A program made the position numbers and the translations under genes. This document shows positions 32,227 through 41,235 of a DNA stretch of 64,000 nt, one piece after another (within the stretch, counting starts at the first letter, position 1; each line of letters begins with the position of its first letter). The notes beneath the pieces are model-generated. The model was not told the DNA's origin. It was given only the letters and a program-made list of their open reading frames with translations, and did not search any database. Source of the stretch: JAVBQJ01 sp031549115 (GTDB lineage: Bacteria > Verrucomicrobiota > Lentisphaeria > Victivallales > Victivallaceae); assembly GCA_031549115.1 (NCBI GenBank), contig JAVBQJ010000034.1, positions 25,034 to 89,033 on the forward strand, in the 5' to 3' direction.

Positions 32227-35124
32227 TCAATCGATGAAATTATGTCTCAAATTATCCAACAGCATCGGCACGGTGTGGATGGTGTCGGAGCCGAGGAACA
32301 CATAGCCGCCGCCGAAGCCGAAGTCGGCTCCGGTCACGACCAGCAGCCCGCGCCCAACCCGGCGCGCCAGCAGATACGGCATCTCCGAACCATCCTGCAT
32401 TTGCAGTGTGGCCAGCGCCATCCATGCCCCGGGCATTGCCGGCCGGTAGCCGTTCGACGGGGACATCAGCGTCCGGATCGACTCGGTCAGATCGGCCGGA
32501 GCCGTACTCCACTGCCCCGGCAGTACCGTGACGGTGCGGCGGTCCGCGCCGACCTCCCAGCCGCTCCATTGCAGCGCCATGGACGGATCCCCGAACCACT
32601 GTTCCAGCGGCAGCGCGCCATATCCGGTGAATACCACCAGCGCGCCGTCCTCCAATTTCCATTTCAGTACTTTTGTATCGCCGGACAGCGGTTTTCCGGT
32701 GTGGGGGATGACGATCACCCGGTCGGCGCCGGCCTCTTCCCAGGTTGCGGCGGTACGGATCTGAAAACCGGCTCGGCCGAGCTCGACCAGCCAATCCAAT
32801 ACCTTCTGTTCCGTCTTCGGTGTGACCAGCGTCAGCTTCGTCACCCGTTCCGCGGCGCTGAATTGCAGCACGCCGAATGAATTCAAATCATGGTAACAGG
32901 CATCCGGGAAGCCGGAATAGGGCAGATCCCGGCGCCCGCCGGGGGAACGCTTGATCGTGAATTGCCAGGTATCTTTCGCTTCCGGCCGGCGGCCCAGCGC
33001 TTCGAACGGAATGACGATCCGGGCGTGCCACCGCGCCCCGGCGTCCTCGACCTGGACCTGCCAAGCGGGGTTGAATCCGGCGACATTGTAGACGCCCCCG
33101 GCCACCACGACAGCATCGTATCCGGTCCCGAGCCGGTTGACGGCGAAGTGCCGGTAAATGCCCTCGGGGTCGTTCGGAACGCCGATGAATATTTCCAGAG
33201 CCTCATCCGCCCAGACATCGGAATCGTGTTCGGTCCGCAGCGCCGACCGGAACTCCGGCGCCGGATCGCCGCAGACAATGTCGAAATACAACGCCCGGTC
33301 GGTATACTGAATCCGGGCCGTGGTGTCCGGTACCGGAATCTCGGAATCGGTCTGAAAGGGCGGAAGCTCGGCGGCTCCGGAGAAATCTTCCGGATCCGCG
33401 ACGCGCGGAACGACGATCTTCGCGTTGCCCCGGGAGCTCCGGGCGCTGTCGCGGACGGAGCGCCAGAGCTGCAGCACCTCGGCCTCCACGCCGATTTCGC
33501 GCAGAACCCGGTCGCGGACGGCGGCATCGGCAATCGCAGCGGCTTCGCTGCGGGCGCGCGCCAGCAGCTCCAGCGCCCGGCCGAGTGTGTCGTCGCTCAG
33601 GAACACTTCGCCGGCGCCGAGCGGAGAAGCGCCATAATACGAGTAGTGAATTTTCATCGCCTCCCAGGCGTCCGCCAGCACCAGAAAGTATTCCGTCATC
33701 GGCGCGGCGGCGGCGTCAAAGGCGGTGTCCGCGAATTGCCGCACCTCCTCGCGCCAATCCAGATCCGGATTCCACAACAATTTGGCGTACAGGTAGTAAG
33801 CCAGCCGGTTGCGGTGGTACGGCAGCCGGCCGGGTTCGGCGCCGTCGGGACGGTAATGCAACGGCAGGGTTTCCGGGAAAACCCCGATCGCACCGAGATC
33901 GCGGAAGCGCCGCATTTCGTCGGCCAGCATCGCGTAAAACGGCACATGCATCGCCCGGTTGAATATATCGAATTCATAGCCGTAAACCATCAGCGGCACT
34001 CCGGTCTGGCGCCATGCTTCCAACGCCGTCAACGCCTGGGCGTTGATGGCGCAATCCGGGGTGTCGAAGGTGTGGACATAGCAGCGATTGTACATGCAAT
34101 ATTCGACGAACTCGGACTCCTCGAGGCCGAAGCGCGGCGGCGTGCCGTACCCGGAATACGCGATGGTGGCGAAGCGGACGCCGGGGAAACGCGGCTGCAG
34201 CGCTTGCACCAAACGATTGTAAAAGCCGAACCACGCATCCGAGACGTCGCTTTCGGCGCACGCGGGGCAGCGGCAGTATTCGACATTATCGGCCGGAAAC
34301 AGGCTGACGATTTCGATCTCCGGCGCCCCGGCGAGCCAGGCGCCCAATTGTTCGGCGATGCGCCGGAAGGTTTCCGGGTTGCTCCAGCAGAGTTGCTCCT
34401 TGGTCCGTCTTCCCTCGATCACGGCGAAAAGTTCCGGATTGCTGCGGAAAGTTTCTTCATCGAGGATGATATTGTGCCCCGATACCATCACATAAAGCCC
34501 TTTGGCCCGGCGCTGCTCCAAAAGCTCCTTCACCCACGGCGCATCGGGAGCGGGGCTGCGCATCAGATTGAGGCGGTTCCGCGCCATCCAGGTTTCCGTT
34601 TCCGGGTCGATATGCACGTGGCACAGATGAAAGCCGCGATAACGGAACGCCGCCTCCCCCCGTACCGCTGTTCCCGGGACGGAAAAATCCGGCTTCCTCG
34701 TCAGAAATTCCCCATCCGCTCCCGGCCACAGCCATTCAATACCGCCGAAATCGTTCAAAAACGCATAGACCGCGTACAACGCCGCCCGCGACGACGACCC
34801 GCGCAATTCCAACGCGTCGGCACCCGCGACAATCATGAACCCATCATTGCCCCAATCGGCTCCCGGCTCCACCAGAATCCGGATCGCCGGTGTATTTTCA
34901 TTCCCGTCGGCAAGCTCCAGCGCGAAATCGGCGCCGGTCAAGCGTTTCAACGCGCTTTGCAGCTCACTGGCGGCATAGCGGACGGTGGCGTCGGCAGTCG
35001 TGGAAATCCGAATGGGAAGCAACGCTTCCCCTCCCCGGCTCAACTCCACCGCGGCAGCACCGAAACCGGCTCCGCCCCAAAGCGACAGCAGCAGAAGTTT
35101 CCGGCTCAAAGACGAATAGTTCAC
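32227..35124 (-). CDS. secreted DUF4838 protein with CBM9-like domain
   Basis: A 965-aa protein with a signal peptide (YSSLSRKLLLLSLWGGAGFG...). An alpha-glucuronidase/GH20-type N-terminal beta domain (TVRYAASELQSALKRLTGAD, WGNDGFMIV, AVYAFLNDFGGIEWLWPG) precedes the DUF4838 barrel (VSLFPADNVEYCRCPACAES). A CBM9-like carbohydrate-binding domain follows (ALYFDIVCGDPAPEF, DEALEIFIGVPND). The GTG start at 35124 is chosen because it overlaps the stop of the preceding gene (GTGA) and places the signal peptide at the N-terminus; a longer ATG frame begins inside the upstream gene. DUF4838 proteins are hydrolase-like but mostly uncharacterised. Second of three structural genes behind LacI. Confidence 0.78.
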   Translation of the reverse strand: MNYSSLSRKLLLLSLWGGAGFGAAAVELSRGGEALLPIRISTTADATVRYAASELQSALKRLTGADFALELADGNENTPAIRILVEPGADWGNDGFMIVAGADALELRGSSSRAALYAVYAFLNDFGGIEWLWPGADGEFLTRKPDFSVPGTAVRGEAAFRYRGFHLCHVHIDPETETWMARNRLNLMRSPAPDAPWVKELLEQRRAKGLYVMVSGHNIILDEETFRSNPELFAVIEGRRTKEQLCWSNPETFRRIAEQLGAWLAGAPEIEIVSLFPADNVEYCRCPACAESDVSDAWFGFYNRLVQALQPRFPGVRFATIAYSGYGTPPRFGLEESEFVEYCMYNRCYVHTFDTPDCAINAQALTALEAWRQTGVPLMVYGYEFDIFNRAMHVPFYAMLADEMRRFRDLGAIGVFPETLPLHYRPDGAEPGRLPYHRNRLAYYLYAKLLWNPDLDWREEVRQFADTAFDAAAAPMTEYFLVLADAWEAMKIHYSYYGASPLGAGEVFLSDDTLGRALELLARARSEAAAIADAAVRDRVLREIGVEAEVLQLWRSVRDSARSSRGNAKIVVPRVADPEDFSGAAELPPFQTDSEIPVPDTTARIQYTDRALYFDIVCGDPAPEFRSALRTEHDSDVWADEALEIFIGVPNDPEGIYRHFAVNRLGTGYDAVVVAGGVYNVAGFNPAWQVQVEDAGARWHARIVIPFEALGRRPEAKDTWQFTIKRSPGGRRDLPYSGFPDACYHDLNSFGVLQFSAAERVTKLTLVTPKTEQKVLDWLVELGRAGFQIRTAATWEEAGADRVIVIPHTGKPLSGDTKVLKWKLEDGALVVFTGYGALPLEQWFGDPSMALQWSGWEVGADRRTVTVLPGQWSTAPADLTESIRTLMSPSNGYRPAMPGAWMALATLQMQDGSEMPYLLARRVGRGLLVVTGADFGFGGGYVFLGSDTIHTVPMLLDNLRHNFID

Positions 35125-37226
35125 AGCGCCCCCTTTCCCCCGGTTTTCTTCGCGGCATCGACAGCGAAACGCAGGACCTTCCACTCCAACGGAGCAATGG
35201 ATCCGGCAACCCGCCGGAGTTCCGGCGACAGGCTGCGAAACTCCGTATCATGCCATTCGGCGCGCCGCAATTCCCGGACACCGGAAATCCGCCACCCGGC
35301 CGGAAACCGAAGTGTCAGCCCCTCCCACCGGTCCGGCGTCAGATTGGCCGCCGCGACCAGCCACTCGCCTTTGCGGCGGCGGCAGATCGTCACACCATGT
35401 CCCGGCAGCACCGGATACACGCAATCCGGGTCGAGAAAACGCAACAGCCCGTGCAAATTGCGCATCCGTCCATGGTTGGCCCACTCGGTCAACGGCTCGC
35501 AGCCGGTATTCGCCAACACAACCACGCGTCCGCCCGCCGGGTTTTCATAGCAGGTCGTGCCGGGGTAACGCCGGCCGGCATAATCGATCAACTCGCTGGC
35601 GGCTTGGGCGCCGCACAATTCCAGTTCATGCCAGCGGCACCCCACATGCGGCATGCGCCAGGCGGGCACGCCCGGCAGCACCCCGCCGTCGCCGCTCTCC
35701 GCCGCCACGACGTCGGTACGCAAAATTTTCGGACGGACGCCGATGGCGGCGCCGAAGCCGCGTTCGGTCAGCGCCGCCGCCCCTTCGGCATCGGTCAACA
35801 CCGCTCCCGCCGTCACCCGCCGCAGTTCGTCTTCGCGCAATGTCCATACCATGGCGGATTCCAGAATGACCGGTCCGTGCCCCGGCAAATGCGACGGCGT
35901 ATGCCACTGCAGCGGCGTTCCCAACGGCAGCAGTAAATTTTCCACCGGCCGCCCCGGCGGCATGCTGTCATACGCTTCGGCCTCGCGATGCACCAGGTGT
36001 TTTCCCACTTCCGTGCTGGTAATGGCGGTCACTCCCGCCGGTTCCCATTCGGCCAGGCGCAACGCGGCCAGCGCTTCGAGGCGCGGCCGGCTCTGCCGCA
36101 GCAATGGGCGGTTGGTCGGCTCCTCCGTCAGCGGATTGCCCTCCAGATCGTGCAGCGACAATGTGATATGCGGATATCCGGCAAGCTGTCCGGCGTTCAG
36201 CACGAAGCGGGAATTGCTCACGGCATTGGACCAGGTGGAGAAGCGGGCATTTTCCAGTTCCGGGGCGAATTCGACCGCATCGCCGCAGCTTTCCCGCAAC
36301 AGCGCTCCGGCCTGGCCGAACAATCCGCAAACCATGGCATTTTGCTTCAACGGCACGATGCTGGAGCTGTAAACGCCGCAACATGTGCGCACCAGAGGCC
36401 GGTGCGGCCCGGACAACGCGGCCAGAAATTCCGGCCAGTCGCGCCCCTCCATGCTGTGCACATCCGTATGCGAAATCATCTGTGCCAGACGTGTACGCGG
36501 AGAAACCGCATGCACTTCGCGCCGCAGCCAGCCGGCGGTTTCGGTCATGGTCCCGGCGATGAATTCGAGCCAGCGCTCCCGCCATACCGAAGGCTGTCCC
36601 GGCCGTACCAGCTCCCGCCATAGCGCCTCCCGCTCCCACACGGTGCCGTACCGGTCGGCGAAGCGTTGCAAATGCTCCGGGCAGAAGCAGTAGAAATCCA
36701 TATTGTCGTCCAGATGAAAGCGATGGTTGTGCATCCGGAAATCGTCGTCGATCCACATCACATCCGGGTCGGTTTCAGCCCACAGCCGGAGCATCGGCCC
36801 CATGATCTGCCGGAATTTCCGCCCCAACGGGCAGGCGCAGCCATCCCCCGGCAACCCCTGCTGGTTTATCATGAGCTCCCACGGAGGAGTCGATTCCAGG
36901 CCGGTGAAACCATGTCCCAGAAAGGCTTGAAAATTCAATTGGTAGGAGATGCCGGCACGGCGTAGCGCCGGCGCGACTTCGGTGCGCATCCAGCCGGCCC
37001 ACTCCAACTCCTCCTCCCATGTTTCCGGCGGCATTCCCGGAACGGTGCGGCTGATGTTGACGTAGAATTGAACCGCGTCAATGGTGGTGGATCGGCAGAA
37101 TCGAAGCAATTCCCGCAGCCGTTTCCGGCACAGAGCCGGAGCCGTCCCGTTCCCCGGGTACGGCAGGAAATACCGGAAGTTGTACGTTGCCCGGTCCGCC
37201 GGAACGGAATAAACCGCATCACTCAT
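35121..37226 (-). CDS. hypothetical glycoside-hydrolase-like TIM-barrel protein
   Basis: A 701-aa protein without signal peptide. The N-terminal half looks like a (beta/alpha)8 barrel: TIDAVQFYVNISRTVPG, ISYQLNFQAFLGHGF, WAETDPDVMWIDDDFR, MDFYCFCPEHLQRFADRY. The overall order recalls GH42-like enzymes, with a C-terminal beta domain (GEWLVAAANLTPDRWEGLTL). No family signature was confirmed. AAGGAG stands directly before the ATG at 37226. First structural gene after lacI; its stop overlaps the DUF4838 start. The acidic WIDDD segment may hold active-site residues. Confidence 0.62.
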   Translation of the reverse strand: MSDAVYSVPADRATYNFRYFLPYPGNGTAPALCRKRLRELLRFCRSTTIDAVQFYVNISRTVPGMPPETWEEELEWAGWMRTEVAPALRRAGISYQLNFQAFLGHGFTGLESTPPWELMINQQGLPGDGCACPLGRKFRQIMGPMLRLWAETDPDVMWIDDDFRMHNHRFHLDDNMDFYCFCPEHLQRFADRYGTVWEREALWRELVRPGQPSVWRERWLEFIAGTMTETAGWLRREVHAVSPRTRLAQMISHTDVHSMEGRDWPEFLAALSGPHRPLVRTCCGVYSSSIVPLKQNAMVCGLFGQAGALLRESCGDAVEFAPELENARFSTWSNAVSNSRFVLNAGQLAGYPHITLSLHDLEGNPLTEEPTNRPLLRQSRPRLEALAALRLAEWEPAGVTAITSTEVGKHLVHREAEAYDSMPPGRPVENLLLPLGTPLQWHTPSHLPGHGPVILESAMVWTLREDELRRVTAGAVLTDAEGAAALTERGFGAAIGVRPKILRTDVVAAESGDGGVLPGVPAWRMPHVGCRWHELELCGAQAASELIDYAGRRYPGTTCYENPAGGRVVVLANTGCEPLTEWANHGRMRNLHGLLRFLDPDCVYPVLPGHGVTICRRRKGEWLVAAANLTPDRWEGLTLRFPAGWRISGVRELRRAEWHDTEFRSLSPELRRVAGSIAPLEWKVLRFAVDAAKKTGGKGAL

Positions 37227-37330
37227 GGAAAACTCCTTGCAGTTGAAACCATTTTTATTATTTATCGAAATCAGCAATAACTTCAAAAAACCCGACAAAC
37301 ACGAAAGATAGAAATTCAAACGGTGTTTTT

Positions 37331-38311
37331 TTATTCTGCCTTCGCGACGGCACCCGTCGACTTCCGGACGATCAACTCGGGCTGAAAGCAACGTGTTTCC
37401 GGCGGCAGCTCCGGGTGCTGCAACCGCTGCAGCAGCCGTTCCACCATATGCACTGCAATTGCCTGGTAATGGCATTCGAATGTCGTCAGGGACGGGCGGC
37501 AATATTCCGCCAACGGCATATTGCCGGAGCCGATAATCGACATGTCGTCCGGACTTTTCAAACCCGCATCATCGAGTGCGGATATGACACCGACGGCGAC
37601 CTCATCGTTGTGGCAGATCACCGCGGTCGGCATATCCCCCGCGGCCAAAATCTGCCGCATGGCTTCCGCTCCGCTCACCATATACCCCAGCGCGTGCCGC
37701 TGCCACTGCGGCCGCAACTCCAGATTTTCCTGACTCATACAGATCCGGAACGCCTCATAACTGCCGCCCGAAAAGTTACCGCAGAAAGCAATCCGTCGAT
37801 GCCCGAGCTCTTTCAGGGAAGCGACCGCCAGCCGGATCGTCTCGCGTTCATCGCTCATCGCCACATCCAGTACCGAATTGGGAGCGAGGGCAAAAAGAAT
37901 GGCCGGAATATTTTCCCGGATCATACACGGGTGAAAATCATAGGCGATAATACCATCCACACCATGCGAAAAGACCGATTCGAACGCCTGCGGAATATCC
38001 GCCTCGGTCTCCCAGAACGAAAACAGCGCCGTATAACCGCGGGCCGCCAGATTGATCTGGATCTCCGCCACCTGCTGCGCATAAAAGGCATTGTGCGGGC
38101 TCGGCATCACCGTACCGATGGTATTGCCTTTGCGGCTGCGCAGCCACCGGGCGGCGGTATCCGGGCGGCAGCCGTGTTGCGCCATCAGCCGGAGAATCGT
38201 CTCCTGCGTCGCCCGGGATATTTTTCCTTTGGCCTTGCCGTTGAGCGTCAACGAAACACTGGTGCGGGAAGTTCCCGCCAATTCCGCCAATTCCGCGATG
38301 CTGAGAGCCAT
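37331..38311 (-). CDS. LacI-family transcriptional regulator
   Basis: A 326-aa repressor. The N-terminal LacI helix-turn-helix is complete (SIAELAELAGTSRTSVSLTL, then the hinge WLRSRKGNTIGTVMP). The effector domain has the usual blocks: FESVFSHGVDGIIAYDF, LKELGHRRIAFCGN, AVICHNDEVAVGVISALDDAG and SIIGSGNMPLAEYCRPSLTT. It probably releases its operator on binding a sugar. It leads the minus-strand operon and is itself under a consensus promoter with a palindrome in the leader, suggesting autorepression. Confidence 0.93.
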   Translation of the reverse strand: MALSIAELAELAGTSRTSVSLTLNGKAKGKISRATQETILRLMAQHGCRPDTAARWLRSRKGNTIGTVMPSPHNAFYAQQVAEIQINLAARGYTALFSFWETEADIPQAFESVFSHGVDGIIAYDFHPCMIRENIPAILFALAPNSVLDVAMSDERETIRLAVASLKELGHRRIAFCGNFSGGSYEAFRICMSQENLELRPQWQRHALGYMVSGAEAMRQILAAGDMPTAVICHNDEVAVGVISALDDAGLKSPDDMSIIGSGNMPLAEYCRPSLTTFECHYQAIAVHMVERLLQRLQHPELPPETRCFQPELIVRKSTGAVAKAE

Positions 38312-38325
38312 GTCTACATGCCCCT

Positions 38326-38341
38326 GGTCACACGTGTTACC
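38326..38341 (-). promoter_or_regulatory. LacI-type operator candidate
   Basis: GGTCACACGTGTTACC is a 16-base palindrome with one mismatched pair and a central CG, the form typical of LacI-family operators. It lies between the -10 element and the lacI start codon, so binding would block the operon. Confidence 0.6.
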
Positions 38342-38369
38342 TGTTATTTTAAATAATTAATATATTATG

Positions 38370-38398
38370 ATTATAGCACACAATCAATTTATTGTCAA
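38370..38398 (-). promoter_or_regulatory. consensus promoter of the LacI operon
   Basis: Minus strand: TTGACA (38393-38398), a 17-base spacer, TATAAT (38370-38375): a full consensus match, as expected of a promoter controlled by a repressor. A direct repeat TTATGTGT (38424-38431 and 38433-38440) lies just upstream. Confidence 0.88.
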
Positions 38399-38467
38399 GA
38401 GAAAATTGTGATATTTTGAAAAATTATGTGTTTTATGTGTTTATTGTGCGCCGCCGGTGCGGTGAAA

Positions 38468-38648
38468 CATGTGAATCATGTCGAGTCTCGCATGTAAACA
38501 CCTTTGCATATTCGGGGCGGTAGAGCCGACGACAGGCGTGGGTCCTGAAGGGGGTAGCCGGGGGAAACGACGAGTTTCCCCCGGAGAAAATGGTCGCGGA
38601 AGATGCCGGAGGCATCCGCAGCAGAGGTGCAGGGTCGGTGACCCTGCA
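38468..38648 (-). repeat. hairpin repeat type 1, copy a
   Basis: About 180 bp directly downstream of the MFS stop codon. Hairpins: 38558-38584 (11 pairs, five-base loop), 38596-38619 (GCGGA...TCCGC) and 38628-38648 (nine pairs, three-base loop). The same series occurs at 56755-57056, and in part at 49476-49620, with compensatory stem changes. No coding frame is supported. With the LacI promoter it fills the 352-base gap 38312-38663. Confidence 0.8.
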
Positions 38649-38663
38649 TTTCTCCTCAAAAGC

Positions 38664-39848
38664 TCACGCCCGTGGCTTCGCGTCCACGTGGAGCTGCAGC
38701 AGAAGTATCATAACCGCGACGGCGCCGACGAAGTAGGGCAATATGGCAAAGGTCGTCTCGGCGGCCAGGTAGCCGAATGTCGCGGGGATCACTGCGGCGC
38801 CCAGCATTCCGGCGCCGCCCTGGTAGCCGATCACCGTGGCCGCGGTCACATCGTCGAAGCGTTCCGGCGCCGCATGCATCATGGCCGGATAAAACGGGGC
38901 AAAGGCGAAGCCGATCAAACCGGCGGCCAGCAGCGCCGCCGACGGCACTCCCGGAATCATCAGCAGCAGCGCCCCCAATATACCCAGCATCATGCTGAAA
39001 CGGATCTGCCGGACATTGCCGAGACGGTTGGCGACGCATCCGACCACGAAGCGTCCGGCCGTCAACATGCCCCAATACCCGGCCACCGAAAACCCCGCCG
39101 CTTCCGGTGAAAATTCCCGGCACTTGGTCAAAAACTCGAACAGCCACAACCCCATCGAAAACTCGATCCCGCAATAAAAGAAAAACATCACCGGACAACA
39201 CCAGAAGCGCCCGTCATAACGCGGTTTGCCTTGCAGTTGCTCGACCTTTCCGGCGTCGTCACCCGCCGGTTCCTGCCACAAGCGCAACGACAGCAAAAAA
39301 ACCACTGCCAACGACAACTGAATCGCCGCAACCGTCCCATACCCCCAGCGCCAGCTCCATCCCGACGCCAGAATCAGCGTCACCAGCAGCGGCCCCGAAC
39401 TGGCGCCGACGCCCCAGCAGCAGTGCAGCCAGCTCATATCCCGGCTGGTATAGTGCTTGGCCACATAAAAGTTCATTCCCGTGTCCACCGCCCCCTGTCC
39501 GAAACCCAACGGAATGGCAAAGAGCAACAGACACCAGAAAGCCGGCGACACGGCATAGCCCAACAACGATGCGCCGGTCACCAGCCCGCAAATCGCCAGC
39601 AGCTTTCCGGTCCCGAGCTTCCGCAGGATGGCGCCGCTGAAAAACGCGGAAACCGCCGAGCAGACCGTCAACAAGGTGGCAATGAATCCGGCGAAATAAA
39701 TCGGCTGATTCAATTCGGTGTGCATCGTGTCCCACGCCACCCCGAGAATGGTGTCGGGCAGCCCGAGGCTGACAAAACCGATGTAGATAATGACCAGAAG
39801 CACCAGATGTCTTTTTCGCGGCGACATCGAACCAAACAGGGTACGCAT
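38664..39848 (-). CDS. MFS transporter (probable sugar permease)
   Basis: A 394-aa protein with twelve hydrophobic segments in two halves, a typical MFS_1 length. Examples are LVLLVIIYIGFVSLGLPDTI (TM1), LLLFAIPLGFGQGAVDTGMN and AALLAAGLIGFAFAPFYPAMM. The pattern with D/N residues in TM1 and TM5 recalls fucose/glucose-type H+ symporters, but the substrate is not certain. The start at 39848 (MRTLFGSMSPRKRH) is chosen because it gives a short basic N-terminus; the longer frame to 40019 adds an unlikely Cys-rich stretch across the promoter. Single-gene unit followed by a hairpin repeat. Confidence 0.8.
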   Translation of the reverse strand: MRTLFGSMSPRKRHLVLLVIIYIGFVSLGLPDTILGVAWDTMHTELNQPIYFAGFIATLLTVCSAVSAFFSGAILRKLGTGKLLAICGLVTGASLLGYAVSPAFWCLLLFAIPLGFGQGAVDTGMNFYVAKHYTSRDMSWLHCCWGVGASSGPLLVTLILASGWSWRWGYGTVAAIQLSLAVVFLLSLRLWQEPAGDDAGKVEQLQGKPRYDGRFWCCPVMFFFYCGIEFSMGLWLFEFLTKCREFSPEAAGFSVAGYWGMLTAGRFVVGCVANRLGNVRQIRFSMMLGILGALLLMIPGVPSAALLAAGLIGFAFAPFYPAMMHAAPERFDDVTAATVIGYQGGAGMLGAAVIPATFGYLAAETTFAILPYFVGAVAVMILLLQLHVDAKPRA

Positions 39849-39887
39849 GATTGTCTCGTCTTTTTTCCAAATTTTCGATAAGTTTAA

Positions 39888-39916
39888 AAAATAGCATTCG
39901 CTCGAAACAAAAGCAA
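39888..39916 (-). promoter_or_regulatory. possible promoter of the MFS transporter gene
   Basis: Minus strand: TTGCTT (39911-39916), a 17-base spacer, TATTTT (39888-39893), ~40 bases before the chosen start. Confidence 0.4.
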
Positions 39917-40027
39917 ACAGGAAAGCGGAAATTCTTTCCCGGCATGGCAAAACTCCCGGAAACGGTGTATATTGCGTGCAAACGAGATCAAAGCAGGCAC
40001 CGCATGAAATCAAAGCCATTTTCCCAT

Positions 40028-40056
40028 AAAAAAAGAGCCGTCTTCCGACGACTCTT
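40028..40056 (-). terminator. intrinsic terminator of the tRNA gene
   Basis: Minus strand: a ten-position stem with one mismatch (40047-40056 with 40033-40042), TTCC/GGAA loop, then seven T (40028-40034 as A on the plus strand). It directly follows tRNA-Gln. Confidence 0.85.
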
Positions 40057-40069
40057 ATTCATGGTAAAT

Positions 40070-40143
40070 TGGCAGCCCCGTAAGGATTTGAACCTCAACA
40101 AAATGAACCAGAATCACTTGTGCTACCGTTACACCACGGGGCT
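40070..40143 (-). tRNA. tRNA-Gln (anticodon CTG)
   Basis: 74 nt including an encoded CCA (40070-40072). Acceptor arms AGCCCCG and CGGGGCT pair perfectly. The anticodon arm AGTGA-TTCTGGT-TCATT places CTG at 40109-40111, reading CAG. The T arm is TGAGG-TTCAAAT-CCTTA and the discriminator base is G. A short D-stem (GTG/CAC) is present. Terminator and promoter are both visible on the minus strand. Confidence 0.95.
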
Positions 40144-40181
40144 GTATCGTTGAAGGCGATCTTGCCGCTCAACAGTGTACT

Positions 40182-40209
40182 AATATAATCAGAGATTTCG
40201 AAAATGCAA
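40182..40209 (-). promoter_or_regulatory. promoter of tRNA-Gln
   Basis: Minus strand: TTGCAT (40204-40209), a 16-base spacer, TATATT (40182-40187). The plus strand of the same A/T block carries TATAAT (40184-40189), a likely -10 for the divergent apbE gene. Confidence 0.6.
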
Positions 40210-41235
40210 ATGAAAAACATGAAAAAACAGCTCATTTTGAGCGGAATTTTGCTAATTCTCCTGCTCGGAAGCCTTTTCATCCCCCGCACGCCGGAAAAGC
40301 ACACATTCGACTTTCCCGCCATGAGCACCTGGGCGGCCGTACAATTCCAGGGCCCGGTCCGCGACGCCGAGAATGCCCTCGCCATCACCCAACGGGAATT
40401 TGAAACGGTTTCCCGCGTCTGCAATGTCTTCGATCCGGACAGCGAAGTCAGCCGCCTCAACGCCGCGTCGCCGCGACAGCCGGTTCCGGTTTCCCCGGAA
40501 TTCGCCGAACTTCTCGCCCTCGCGGACCAAGCCTGGCGCCACAGCGGCGGCGCCTTCGACGTCACCGTCAAACCACTGATGGAATTGTGGGGCTTTCACC
40601 GCAAACAGAACAGCGCCCCCTCCCCGGCCGAAGTCGCCGCGACACTGGAGCATGTCGGCTGGGACAAGGTGGATTTCGACGCCGTCAACCGCACCATTGC
40701 CTTTCGGGTCCCCGGCGTCAAGCTCGACTTCGGCGGCATCGCCAAAGGCTGGGCGGTCGACCGCGCCGTCGATGCCATCGAGAAAGAGACACCGATCGCC
40801 ACCGGACTCGTGAACCTCGGCGGCAATATCCGGACGCTGGCGGCGCCGCCCGCCGCCGGCTTCTACACCATCGGCATCACCGATCCCGGCGCGCCGGAGC
40901 ACACTCTCGGCAGCGTTCGGATCACCGTCGGCGCCACCGCCAGTTCGGGCGACTACCAGCGCTTCATCCTGCTCGACGGCGTCAAATACTCCCACATCGT
41001 CGATCCGCGCACCGGCTATCCGGCCCGGCGCCTCCCCGGCGTCACCGTGATCGCTCCAAGCGCCGCCATGGCCGACTGGCTCTCGACCGCCGCCAGCGTC
41101 GCTCCGGAGCTGCCGGTCCCCGCCGGCTGCACTATCGTGGAGCTGCCGGCACAAGAAGCAGCGCGGGTTCGAGGGGAAGCTCTTCGGTTTCTTTGGCGGC
41201 AGCCGGAGGCAGCAGCACCGCCAGATGGTTGGTGA
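40204..41235 (+). CDS. apbE: FAD:protein FMN transferase (ApbE)
   Basis: A 343-aa protein attaching FMN to Thr/Ser of flavoproteins such as NQR/RNF subunits. The N-terminal membrane/signal segment is KKQLILSGILLILLLGSLFI. Family motifs are FDVTVKPLMELWGF, VKLDFGGIAKGWAVD (flavin/nucleotide site), ATGLVNLGGNIR and YSHIVDPRTGYPA, with Mg-binding Asp/Thr near VTVIAPSAAMADWLSTA. The -10 TATAAT at 40184-40189 leaves only a short leader before ATG 40204, so in-frame ATGs at 40210 or 40219 may be the true start; no good ribosome site is visible. The 3' end overlaps the convergent C39-like gene by 104 bases. Confidence 0.93.
   Translation: MQMKNMKKQLILSGILLILLLGSLFIPRTPEKHTFDFPAMSTWAAVQFQGPVRDAENALAITQREFETVSRVCNVFDPDSEVSRLNAASPRQPVPVSPEFAELLALADQAWRHSGGAFDVTVKPLMELWGFHRKQNSAPSPAEVAATLEHVGWDKVDFDAVNRTIAFRVPGVKLDFGGIAKGWAVDRAVDAIEKETPIATGLVNLGGNIRTLAAPPAAGFYTIGITDPGAPEHTLGSVRITVGATASSGDYQRFILLDGVKYSHIVDPRTGYPARRLPGVTVIAPSAAMADWLSTAASVAPELPVPAGCTIVELPAQEAARVRGEALRFLWRQPEAAAPPDGW

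Noticed and set aside
32890..35550. 886-codon open frame opposite the DUF4838 gene
   Set aside because: Shadow frame; the minus-strand gene has a signal peptide, domains and a coupled start.
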